DNA of 38,507 bases from Acidimicrobiales bacterium (GTDB lineage Bacteria > Actinomycetota > Acidimicrobiia > Acidimicrobiales > AC-9): NCBI GenBank assembly GCA_036270875.1, contig DATBBR010000142.1, positions 1 to 38,507 of the forward strand, in the 5' to 3' direction. This document shows, piece by piece, positions 1-6,186 of the stretch; positions within the stretch are counted from its first letter, which is position 1, and each line of letters begins with the position of its first letter. The position numbers were made by a program, and so were the translations under genes. The notes under the pieces are model-generated. The model was not told where the DNA came from. It saw nothing but the letters and a program-made list of their open reading frames with translations, and did no database searches.

Positions 1-1365
1 CGCTTCGGCGATGTAGCCGGCTACGAGGGGGCCAAGCAGGAGGTCAGCGAGGTCGTCGACTTCCTCGCCCACCCCGACCGCTACGCCCGGGCGGGCGCCG
101 TCGGGCCGCGGGGTGTACTCATGGTCGGGCCTCCCGGCACGGGCAAGACCCTGCTGGCCCGAGCGGTTGCGGGTGAAGCCGAGGTGCCGTTCTTTGCCAT
201 CACCGGCTCGAGCTTCGTCGAGCTGTTCGTCGGGGTGGGGGCGTCCCGGGTCCGGGACCTGTTCGCCACAGCTCGCAAGCGGGCGCCCTCGATCATCTTC
301 ATCGACGAGATCGATGCCATCGGCGGCCGCCGGGGTGCGTCGCTGTTCGCCTCCAACGACGAGCGGGAGCAGACCCTCAACCAGCTGCTGGCCGAGATGG
401 ACGGCTTCGACAAGGACACCGGGGTGGTCGTGCTCGCGGCCACCAACCGACCCGAGATCCTGGACCCCGCCTTGCTGCGCCCGGGCCGGTTCGACCGGAC
501 CGTTGAGATCCCGCTTCCCAACCGGGCCGAGCGGGCCAAGATCCTGGCCGTCCACACCAAGGGACGAAAGCTGGGACCAGACGTCGACCTCGACGTGGTG
601 GCGGGCCTCACGCCCGGCTTCTCGGGCGCAGACCTCGCCAATCTGGTCAACGAGGCTGCCATCGTGGCGGTGCGGGCCGACCGAGAGGTGATCACCGCAG
701 CCGACTTCTCCGATGCCCGCGATCGCATCCTGCTCGGACGCCGCGACGCGTCCAACGCCCTGCTGCCGGACGAGAAGCGAGCCGTCGCCGTGCACGAGGG
801 GGGACACGCCCTGGTGGCGGTGCTCTCGGAGCACGCCGATCCCGTCGCCAAGGTCACCATCCTGCCGTCGGGAATGGCCCTCGGGGTCACCGAGCAGCTG
901 CCGGTCGACGAGCGCCATCTGTATCCCCAGAGCTATTTGCTGGACTCCCTTGCCGTCCGCCTCGGCGGCCGGGCCAGCGAGCTCCTCGTGCTGGGCGAGG
1001 CGTCGAGTGGGGCGAGCAACGACCTCGCTGGCGCCACCGAGCTGGCGACCCGGATGATCCGGGACTTCGGCATGAGTCCCAGGCTGGGCCCGATCGGGTT
1101 CTCGTCTCCGACGCCCAACTACGTGAGCAGTGCCGATGGCCGCGGCCGGCCGTACGCCGAGGGCACCCAGCAGGTCATCGACGAAGAGGTGGAGCGGCTA
1201 CTGCGAGAGGCGGAGGAGCGGGCGACGGGGCTGCTGACCGAGCACCGGCCCGCGCTCGACCGGGTCGTCGAGCTGCTCCTGGAGCGGGAGACCATCGACG
1301 GGAGCGAGGTCGAGCGGGCCGTCACCGCCACTGGGCGTCAGCCAGCTCGAGCCGGCACCGGCTGA
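1..1365 (+). CDS. ftsH: ATP-dependent zinc metalloprotease FtsH (5' end outside window)
   Basis: Membrane-anchored AAA+ protease that unfolds and degrades membrane and short-lived cytosolic proteins. The reading frame is open from base 1, so the N-terminal membrane segments lie upstream of the window; 454 residues are visible. Seen in order: Walker A GPPGTGKT (visible residues 43-50), Walker B IIFIDEID, the second region of homology ending in RPGRFDR, and the M41 peptidase motif HEGGH (H265, H269). The usual family sequence is HEAGH, but the HExxH pattern is intact, and the SNDL motif supplies the third zinc ligand (D341). The short C-terminus stops soon after the last peptidase helices. It converges on the zinc-ribbon gene of the clpP operon, which overlaps its last 168 bases on the other strand. 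The family call is secure; whether this is the main or an accessory FtsH cannot be told here. Confidence 0.96.
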   Translation, partial: RFGDVAGYEGAKQEVSEVVDFLAHPDRYARAGAVGPRGVLMVGPPGTGKTLLARAVAGEAEVPFFAITGSSFVELFVGVGASRVRDLFATARKRAPSIIFIDEIDAIGGRRGASLFASNDEREQTLNQLLAEMDGFDKDTGVVVLAATNRPEILDPALLRPGRFDRTVEIPLPNRAERAKILAVHTKGRKLGPDVDLDVVAGLTPGFSGADLANLVNEAAIVAVRADREVITAADFSDARDRILLGRRDASNALLPDEKRAVAVHEGGHALVAVLSEHADPVAKVTILPSGMALGVTEQLPVDERHLYPQSYLLDSLAVRLGGRASELLVLGEASSGASNDLAGATELATRMIRDFGMSPRLGPIGFSSPTPNYVSSADGRGRPYAEGTQQVIDEEVERLLREAEERATGLLTEHRPALDRVVELLLERETIDGSEVERAVTATGRQPARAGTG

Positions 1366-1659
1366 CGATCTCCCGGCGGGCGCCGACACGGCCCCGTCGT
1401 CGGCCGTGTCGTCGGGCTCGTGATCGCCGGCCTCGTCATGGTCGGCCTCGTCATCGTGGGCCTCCTCATCGGCCCCATCCTCGGGTTCGCCGGCGAGGTC
1501 GGTCCACCCGGCCCCCGGCTCCGCCCGCCACAAGACCCGACGGTGCTTGGGACCGCCACTCACCGTGAGCCGACCACACGCGCACGTCCGCACGTCCCAA
1601 GGGTGGAGGGAGTCCACGACGTCCCCGCAGACATCGCACCGCGCTGGGCGGCCCGTCAC
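1198..1659 (-). CDS. Small zinc-ribbon protein with acidic tail, coupled to clpP
   Basis: Unknown function. The N-terminus has a compact four-Cys metal site (C8, C11, C26, C28) in the pattern CxxCGD...H..D...CxCG followed by V-x-GG, reminiscent of small zinc-ribbon DUF proteins such as the DUF7695 type (family name from memory, not verified). Residues about 58-85 are an Asp/Glu/His-rich low-complexity stretch. The GTG start overlaps the clpP TGA as GTGA, so the gene is probably translated with clpP; this coupling is the best evidence that it is real. The frame stays open for 168 bases antisense to the 3' end of ftsH, so the last 55 residues may be only weakly constrained. It could be an adaptor or metal-binding partner of the protease; that is inference. 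Confidence 0.68.
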   Translation of the reverse strand: MTGRPARCDVCGDVVDSLHPWDVRTCACGRLTVSGGPKHRRVLWRAEPGAGWTDLAGEPEDGADEEAHDDEADHDEAGDHEPDDTADDGAVSAPAGRSSAGAGSSWLTPSGGDGPLDLAPVDGLPLQEQLDDPVERGPVLGQQPRRPLLRLSQ

Positions 1660-2318
1660 GACGCCGCGGCCGCCGCCAGCGCGGCCACACCCCGGCGGGG
1701 CGCGATGATGTCGTCGACGATGCCGTAGGCCCGGGCTTCGTCCGCGGTCATGTAGAAGTCGCGGTCGATGTCGCGCTCGACACGCTCGATCGGCTGGTGG
1801 GTGTGGTGGGCGAGGATCTCGGCCATGCGCCTGGTGGTGGCCAGCGCCTCCTGGAGCTGGATCTCCATGTCGCGTGGCGCCCCTCGGGCCCCGGCCGATC
1901 CCTGGTGGATCATGACCTTGGAGTTCGGCAGCGACGAGCGCTTGCCGGCCGCGCCGCCAGCGAGGATCATGGCCGCCGCCGACATGCCCATCCCCACGCA
2001 GATCGTGGCCACGTCGCAGTGGACGTGCTGCATCACGTCATAGATAGCCATCCCCGCGTAGGCGAGACCGCCCGGCGAGTTGATGTACAGGTAGATGTCC
2101 TTGTCGGGGTTCTCGGCGTCGAGGTACAGGATCTCGGCGATCAAGAGGTTGGCGATCTGGTCATCCACCTCCTGACCGAGGAAGACGATCCGTTCGCGGA
2201 GAAGGAGCGAGTAGATGTCGAATGCCCGCTCGCCGCGTGGTCCGCTGTCGAGGACGGTCGGGATCAGGGATTGGTACGACGCCACGATCACCTCGCTCTC
2301 TGGTGCTGCCGGCGGCAT
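1656..2318 (-). CDS. clpP: ATP-dependent Clp protease proteolytic subunit ClpP
   Basis: Serine peptidase subunit that forms the barrel of Clp proteases and works with a AAA+ unfoldase not present in this window. 220 residues from the chosen ATG. The catalytic triad is complete: Ser113 (VGMGMSAAAMIL, a slight variant of the usual GxAASMG), His138 (VMIHQ) and Asp187 (DRDFYM). The oxyanion region SPGG and PNSKVMIHQ are typical. The ATG at 2318 is preferred over an in-frame TTG at 2351, because the extra residues do not look conserved and overlap the operator region; GTG at 2321 is also possible. No tig or clpX neighbours are seen, so this is probably an accessory paralogue rather than the housekeeping clpP1P2 pair. 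It is divergent from an XRE regulator and a degenerate ClpP homologue, which suggests shared control. Confidence 0.95.
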   Translation of the reverse strand: MPPAAPESEVIVASYQSLIPTVLDSGPRGERAFDIYSLLLRERIVFLGQEVDDQIANLLIAEILYLDAENPDKDIYLYINSPGGLAYAGMAIYDVMQHVHCDVATICVGMGMSAAAMILAGGAAGKRSSLPNSKVMIHQGSAGARGAPRDMEIQLQEALATTRRMAEILAHHTHQPIERVERDIDRDFYMTADEARAYGIVDDIIAPRRGVAALAAAAAS

Positions 2319-2321
2319 CAC

Positions 2322-2373
2322 CGGTGGTTGATACCATACATGCGATACCAAAGGAGAGTTATCATCTTTGATA
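2322..2373. promoter_or_regulatory. Divergent clpP / XRE promoter-operator region
   Basis: Short AT-richer island in a GC-rich context between divergent genes. It contains GATACCA at 2330-2336 and again at 2344-2350 (14 bp apart, so on nearly the same helix face allowing for distortion), and a palindrome TATCA-TCTT-TGATA at 2360-2373. Possible -10 boxes are TATCAT (2360-2365, plus strand) and TATGGT (complement of 2333-2338, minus strand), each embedded in a repeat. The arrangement is what one expects of a small HTH repressor controlling both directions, but binding by the adjacent XRE protein is inference. Confidence 0.5.
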
Positions 2374-2432
2374 TGAGCGAGGGTCGTCGGGCCGGGCGCC
2401 TGTCGACCGCTGCCGAGGGGACCGGTGGCTGA
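2373..2432 (+). CDS. Possible leaderless 19-aa leader peptide before the XRE gene
   Basis: ATG lies exactly 7 nt after the -10-like box TATCAT (2360-2365), the spacing seen at the leaderless starts of this window. The 19-codon frame ends at a TGA that overlaps the GTG start of the XRE gene by 8 nt, so terminating ribosomes could reinitiate there. The peptide (MSEGRRAGRL...) has no recognisable motif. It may simply be a leader transcript; the evidence is position only. Confidence 0.3.
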   Translation: MSEGRRAGRLSTAAEGTGG

Positions 2433-2742
2433 GCGGCGCCATGATCGCTACCTCCCCGGCTTCGGCGACATGGCCCGTCGCCGGCGGGCGCTCGCCGAAA
2501 GCCTGGTGGCGAGGCGGCTGGCGGTGGGAATGTCCCAGACCGAGGTGGCGGCCCGCATGGGAACGTCGCAGTCGGCCGTGGCCCGCCTCGAGTCGGGCCA
2601 GGGCGACGCGCGCCTGTCGAGCCTCGAGCGCTACGCCGCCGCCGTCGACCAGGTCATCGACTGGCGCCTCGGCGAGCCCGACGATGAGCGCGGTGCCGGT
2701 CGGGGCGGTGGTCCCGCACCGGGCCGGAAAGGCGACCGGTGA
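2425..2742 (+). CDS. XRE-family helix-turn-helix regulator
   Basis: 105-residue DNA-binding protein with a single Cro/C1-type HTH: the segment MSQTEVAARMGTSQSAVARL (about residues 36-55) is a textbook XRE helix pair, followed by a LSSLERYAAAV helix as in HigA-like antitoxins and similar repressors. The GTG start at 2425 is supported by a GAGGGG ribosome-binding site at 2415-2420. Its stop overlaps the next gene as GTGA, so it is co-translated with a degenerate ClpP homologue. It is divergent from clpP. Likely role, by inference, is autoregulation and control of clpP through the repeats in between. No toxin-like partner is seen, so a classical toxin-antitoxin pair is not supported. Confidence 0.88.
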   Translation: MAERRHDRYLPGFGDMARRRRALAESLVARRLAVGMSQTEVAARMGTSQSAVARLESGQGDARLSSLERYAAAVDQVIDWRLGEPDDERGAGRGGGPAPGRKGDR

Positions 2743-3290
2743 CCGGACCATCCCCGTTCGGGGAACCGGGCGTGTCGGCCGAACGGGCCCTGCTCGACCG
2801 GAGGATCGTCCTGCTCAGCGGCAAGATCGACTCGGCGCGGGCCAGCGAGGCGGCGGCCACGGTGATGACCTTGGACGCGCTCGGGGACGACCCGGTCGAG
2901 CTTCGGCTCAACGCCGAGTCCGACTCACTGGATGTCGCCTTCACCCTCATGGACACCATCGAGGTGCTCGGCGTCCAGGTCAACGCCACGGTGGCCAGCA
3001 CCGTCGGCGGCACCATCGCCGGTGTGCTCGCCGTCTGCACCAACCGCCGCATCGGCGCCCTGGGGCGGATCCACCTGCGCGAGCCGACGGCCGACTTCTC
3101 GGGGGCGGCGACCGACCTGCACCGGCGGGCAACCGGTCTGGAGACCCAGGTGCGGAGCTACCTGCGCCGGCTGGCCGAGGCGACTGGACAGGCCTTCGAG
3201 CACGTCGAGGCCGACCTGCGTCTCGGGCGGCACCTCACGGCCGAGTCTGCGCTCGGCTACGGCATCGTCGACGAGATCGTCCGCCCGTAG
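2739..3290 (+). CDS. ClpP-like protein lacking catalytic residues (ClpR-like)
   Basis: 183-residue crotonase/ClpP-fold protein. The C-terminal segment LTAESALGYGIVDEIV (166-181) and the central VNATVAST-VGGTIAGVLAV strand-helix region are recognisably ClpP. The catalytic Asp position is Gly163 (RLGRHLTA aligned with the DRDFYMTA of the neighbouring ClpP), and the nucleophile position falls on Gly91 when the hydrophobic pattern is aligned with a four-residue loop deletion; an ungapped alternative would place Ser87 there. His112 (RIHL) is kept. It is therefore probably not a peptidase. Inactive ClpP homologues (ClpR) are known to join mixed ClpP rings in other organisms; that this one pairs with the divergent ClpP is inference. 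Coupled to the XRE gene by GTGA. Confidence 0.85.
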   Translation: MTGPSPFGEPGVSAERALLDRRIVLLSGKIDSARASEAAATVMTLDALGDDPVELRLNAESDSLDVAFTLMDTIEVLGVQVNATVASTVGGTIAGVLAVCTNRRIGALGRIHLREPTADFSGAATDLHRRATGLETQVRSYLRRLAEATGQAFEHVEADLRLGRHLTAESALGYGIVDEIVRP

Positions 3291-3344
3291 CCAGGCCCTG
3301 CTGTCCCCCGGACGGGGGACCCATGGCGGTCAGTCGGCCCGCTC

Positions 3345-3584
3345 CTAGCCCCCGCCCCCGTCGCCGTCCCGGGGACGGAGGTCGATGCGCAGCGTCAGGA
3401 TCCCATCATCGAGCGTCCCCTGGGCGTCCCCGATCATGGCGAAGTCCATGAAGTCGCGCTGGGCCTGCTCGGCGAAGCGCCGCCGCTCGGCGCCCTCGAT
3501 GGGCGGAAGTCCCCGACTTCGCACCGCCGCGGCCCGCTGCCGAAAACGCTCTATCATGGCTTGAACGTCAAGCTCCTCGGGCAT
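3345..3584 (-). CDS. Small conserved-looking protein of unknown function
   Basis: 79 residues, mostly charged and helical: an N-terminal helix VQAMIERFRQRAAAVRSRG, a middle helix with FAEQAQRDFMDFAMIGDA, and a C-terminal strand-like segment GTLDDGILTLRIDLRP before a Gly/Asp-rich end. No metal motif, signal or membrane segment. The ATG at 3584 is chosen because the protein-like composition begins there and a TAGGGT box sits 8 nt upstream on the same strand, which suits a leaderless transcript. It faces the end of the ClpP-like gene, 54 bp away. I do not recognise a family. Confidence 0.7.
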   Translation of the reverse strand: MPEELDVQAMIERFRQRAAAVRSRGLPPIEGAERRRFAEQAQRDFMDFAMIGDAQGTLDDGILTLRIDLRPRDGDGGGG

Positions 3585-3592
3585 TGCGCCAG

Positions 3593-3598
3593 ACCCTA
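3593..3598 (-). promoter_or_regulatory. Leaderless-type -10 box for the 79-aa gene
   Basis: TAGGGT on the minus strand, 8 nt before the ATG at 3584. Same geometry as several other starts in the window. No clear -35 element. Confidence 0.42.
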
Positions 3599-3625
3599 GC
3601 GAGTTCCTGAGCGGCTTCGGAGAGC

Positions 3626-3652
3626 TTGATCGCGAGAGCGGCGGGGTACACT
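3626..3652 (+). promoter_or_regulatory. Candidate promoter of the 61-aa zinc-site gene
   Basis: TTGATC (3626-3631) and TACACT (3647-3652) separated by 15 bp resemble a housekeeping promoter, although the spacing is shorter than ideal. It would start transcription near 3659, 30 nt before the coding region. Confidence 0.4.
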
Positions 3653-3688
3653 GTCGCCACAGCACCTGTCGACACGTGGGAGCGGCTC

Positions 3689-3874
3689 GTGAAGAAGGGA
3701 CGTCACCGGCGCTTCGAAGAGGCACGCACGTTGAAGCTCGGGCAGCAGGGTCAAACCACGGTGCGTGACGCCGACGGCGCTGCCGAGCAGTGCCCGGAGT
3801 GCGGAGCCGACCCTCAGGAGGGCCACGCCTCGTGGTGTCTGGCCGAGGCCGAGGAGCTCGACGAGGAAGCCTGA
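3689..3874 (+). CDS. Small protein with CPEC...HASWC metal-type site
   Basis: 61-residue protein of unknown function. A basic N-terminus (KKGRHRRFEEARTLK) is followed by a Cys cluster CPECGADPQEGHASWC near residues 36-51, which could bind one zinc or iron through three Cys plus His, and an acidic tail. The GTG at 3689 has a good ribosome-binding site (GGGAG at 3678-3682, 6 nt spacing); the frame is open further upstream, but that part overlaps the promoter and does not read like protein. It stands alone between two minus-strand genes. Function is not predictable from the sequence. Confidence 0.66.
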   Translation: MKKGRHRRFEEARTLKLGQQGQTTVRDADGAAEQCPECGADPQEGHASWCLAEAEELDEEA

Positions 3875-3913
3875 CGCCGCAGGTCGGCAGGCCGCCACGG
3901 GCACGTCCGGTGC

Positions 3914-4678
3914 TCAGCGACGGCGGATGGCGGGATGGGGCACGGGTACGGCCGGGTACGCCCTGCCATCGAGGTAGCGGTCGGCGAGGTAGCGGCTCAC
4001 CCGATCGTAGGTTGCCTGCCCCACCAGAGCGATGAGCTCGTCGCGCATCGTGCGGAACACCGGCTCGGCGCCGACGAAGGCGTCGGGGGCCTCGGTGCAC
4101 CACCAGTGGAACTCGGCCCCTCCGGCGCCCCAGTGCCGGCGTTCCCATTGACCGACGGTCGTGGTCACGTGCCCGTCGTCGCCGGCATCGTCCTCGCGGC
4201 GGAGCGGCAGCTGCCAGCACACGTTGGGCTTCAGCTCCATCGGCGGTTGGCGCCGCTCGACGGCAGCCAGGTGCAGCGCACAGCCGGCGCCCCCCGGGAA
4301 ACCCGGCCGGTTCAAGAAGACACAGGCCCCGTCGACGATCCTCGTCGCCAGGTCGCCCGACCGTGTGCGCTTGAGCGCACCCGTCCGCGCTCGATGAGCG
4401 AGCTGCCACTGGTCAGGCCCGAGCGTTGCCGCCGCGTCCTCCACACGGGCCGCGTCCTCCTCGTCGGTGAAGTGGGCGCCGTAGGAGCAGCACCCCTGGC
4501 CCAGCTCCGGAGCGGCCGCGGTCAGGACGCCCTGGCAGCCGCGACCGAAGATGCAGGTCCACGGGCTCAGCAGGAATGTGACGTCGAAGACCCACGTCCG
4601 TTCCTCGTCGGGGTCCTCGAAGCTCACCCACTCGTGAACCCCATCCGGCTGCTTGCCGTTGCGTCTCGATCGGGACAT
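3914..4678 (-). CDS. Cys-rich putative metal/Fe-S binding protein (YkgJ/DUF3109-like)
   Basis: 254 residues with a spaced Cys array: C42 and C48 (TCIFGRGC), CC63-64 (GCCSYGAHF), C119 (CVFLNR), C133 (GCALHLAA), C154 (KPNVCWQLPL) and C194 (WWC). The order, with CxFL, GCxLH and the final CWQLPL, resembles the zinc/iron-chelating YkgJ/DUF3109 proteins; the resemblance is from memory. No membrane segment. ATG at 4678 is preferred over an in-frame GTG at 4687 because TACCGT sits 7 nt before the ATG, fitting a leaderless transcript. The gene follows the radical SAM gene on the same strand with a 61-bp gap, so it could be read through from that operon or transcribed alone. Role unknown; a redox or metal-handling partner is possible. 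Confidence 0.82.
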   Translation of the reverse strand: MSRSRRNGKQPDGVHEWVSFEDPDEERTWVFDVTFLLSPWTCIFGRGCQGVLTAAAPELGQGCCSYGAHFTDEEDAARVEDAAATLGPDQWQLAHRARTGALKRTRSGDLATRIVDGACVFLNRPGFPGGAGCALHLAAVERRQPPMELKPNVCWQLPLRREDDAGDDGHVTTTVGQWERRHWGAGGAEFHWWCTEAPDAFVGAEPVFRTMRDELIALVGQATYDRVSRYLADRYLDGRAYPAVPVPHPAIRRR

Positions 4679-4685
4679 CACGGCC

Positions 4686-4691
4686 ACGGTA
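4686..4691 (-). promoter_or_regulatory. Leaderless-type -10 box for the Cys-rich gene
   Basis: TACCGT on the minus strand with 7 nt to the ATG at 4678. It suggests the Cys-rich gene has its own start of transcription in addition to any read-through from the radical SAM gene. Confidence 0.42.
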
Positions 4692-4739
4692 GTCGTACCC
4701 GTCGCAGTCGGACGGTATCTGGGGCGGTTTTCCCCGTCG

Positions 4740-6176
4740 TCAGTCGGACAGCCGGCCGAGCGAGCCGAACTGACCGGCGGTCGGCTCCGCGCAGCAGAAC
4801 CACGGCTCGGTCAGGCGAGGTCGATGCGATCCCGATCGAGCGCCGACGAGAGCCGCCGCGTCATCGGCGCAGCCCGCGCCCTCGTCGTGGCGTCCGCCGT
4901 TCATCGCCTCGCTGATGGCCTGCCGGATTCGCACGTAGCTGGTCCCCACGGCCTCGTCCTCGGCGGCGGCCCGCTCGGCGATCGAGGCCAGGTCGGCTTG
5001 AAGGGCGTCCACCCGAGCATCGGGTGAGCGCCACGTGTAGCTGAGGAGATCGGGGTCGTAGGGGCCGAGCGGCTCTTGGACGTCGTCGAGGATCAAGGAG
5101 CCTCGGGGTACGAGCAGCCTGATGCTGTACTGGACCGCGTCGACGTTGGGGACCAGGTCGTTGCGGGCGACAAAGTCCACGATGTCCGCGATGTCATGCA
5201 TCGACGTCCAGGGCGTGAAGGGCAGCCACGATGGACGGATCTCGATCCCGTGGGCGCGCAGGATCTCGACCGCCTCGGCGGCCTGGGCGGCCGTGTGCCC
5301 CTTGTCCAGGCGGGCGAGGATCTCGTCGTTCACGGATTCGAACGCCGACACGACGAACAGGCACCCGGCGGACGCCATCTCGTCCCAGATCCCGCGGAGG
5401 GCGAGGATGTGCTCGACCTTGGTCGTGCAGTCGAAGGTGAGCTGCGGGAAGCGCTCGTGCATGGCGCGCACCACCCTGAGCGAGTGGTGCGGGCCGTTGA
5501 GGAAGTCGGGGTCGCCGAAGGTGATGTGCCGTGCGCCCATGCCCACCAGGTTGGCGACGTCGGCGACGACGACGTCCTCGCCCACGAGACGTGTGCGGCC
5601 GTCGTAGACGACCGGCACGGGGCAATGGCGACAACGGTGTGCGCAGCCGTGGCTGGCCTCGACATAGCCGACCGGGCGCTCCTCCCCGTCGACGGCCAGG
5701 CGCGCATAGCGATCGAGGGGCGGCAGCAGGTGACGGGCCGGCGTGGAGAACCTGCCCCTGCCCAGCTCGACGGTGACCGGGCTGGGGTCGGGGCGGCCCT
5801 CAGCCGCCAACTGGGCGACCCAGGCGAGGAGGGCAGGCTCGTACTCGCCGGCGATCGCCCGGTCTGCGAGGCCGGCGACGGCGGGGTCGGCCGCCATCGG
5901 TGCATACAGGCCGTAGAAGCACAGCGGCAGCTCCGGGCGGCGCTGCCGCACCGCGGCGGCGGCGGCCACCGCCAGCCGCATGGCGGTGTGCATGGGCACC
6001 GAGAAGGCCACCGCATCGGCCCAGTCCACCGCCTCGGGCGCCAGCTCGTCCCACTGCTGCACCGACAGGTCAAGACAGCGCGCCTCGTGGCCGGTGCGCG
6101 CCAGCGCTGCAGCGGGAGAAGCGACATGGAGGGGCTGATGGCCCAGCTCGTAGGTGGACACGAGCAGCACTCTCAC
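4740..6176 (-). CDS. B12-binding-domain radical SAM protein with CCAEP tail
   Basis: 478 residues. The N-terminal third (about 1-130) reads like a cobalamin-binding Rossmann domain (RVLLVSTYELGHQP, AVAFSVPMH, LCFYGLYAPM), although a canonical DxHxxG motif is not seen. The radical SAM core starts at residue 170 with CAHRCRHC (C178, C182, C185) for a [4Fe-4S] cluster, followed by ITFGDPDFLNGP and further barrel strands. After about residue 430 there is a tail ending in WFCCAEPTAGQF (C461-C462). From memory this matches the CUAEP/CCAEP-tail radical SAM (seleno)protein family; here both codons are TGC, so it is the Cys form. The GTG at 6176, 10 bp after the ATP-grasp stop, gives the natural MRVLLVSTYE start. 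Operon with the ATP-grasp gene. Substrate unknown. Confidence 0.9.
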   Translation of the reverse strand: MRVLLVSTYELGHQPLHVASPAAALARTGHEARCLDLSVQQWDELAPEAVDWADAVAFSVPMHTAMRLAVAAAAAVRQRRPELPLCFYGLYAPMAADPAVAGLADRAIAGEYEPALLAWVAQLAAEGRPDPSPVTVELGRGRFSTPARHLLPPLDRYARLAVDGEERPVGYVEASHGCAHRCRHCPVPVVYDGRTRLVGEDVVVADVANLVGMGARHITFGDPDFLNGPHHSLRVVRAMHERFPQLTFDCTTKVEHILALRGIWDEMASAGCLFVVSAFESVNDEILARLDKGHTAAQAAEAVEILRAHGIEIRPSWLPFTPWTSMHDIADIVDFVARNDLVPNVDAVQYSIRLLVPRGSLILDDVQEPLGPYDPDLLSYTWRSPDARVDALQADLASIAERAAAEDEAVGTSYVRIRQAISEAMNGGRHDEGAGCADDAAALVGARSGSHRPRLTEPWFCCAEPTAGQFGSLGRLSD

Positions 6177-6186
6177 TCCGGCCACG

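Noticed and set aside
1420-1728. Plus-strand frame with a transmembrane-like start ([21 protein letters not shown])
   Set aside because: It is the complement of the Asp/Glu/His-rich stretch of the minus-strand zinc-ribbon gene; acidic codons read as Val/Leu/Ile on the other strand. The minus frame has the Cys motif and GTGA coupling to clpP.
2425-3290. Toxin-antitoxin pair
   Set aside because: The XRE protein resembles HigA-type antitoxins, but the partner is clearly of ClpP fold, not a known toxin.
3585-4409. Long upstream extension of the 79-aa minus-strand gene
   Set aside because: It lies antisense or out of frame to two better-supported genes and has Arg/Pro-rich shadow composition; the real protein starts at ATG 3584.
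4791-4796. Possible selenocysteine codon in the CCAEP tail
   Set aside because: Both codons are TGC on the minus strand; no TGA is present, so this is the Cys form and no SECIS element is needed.
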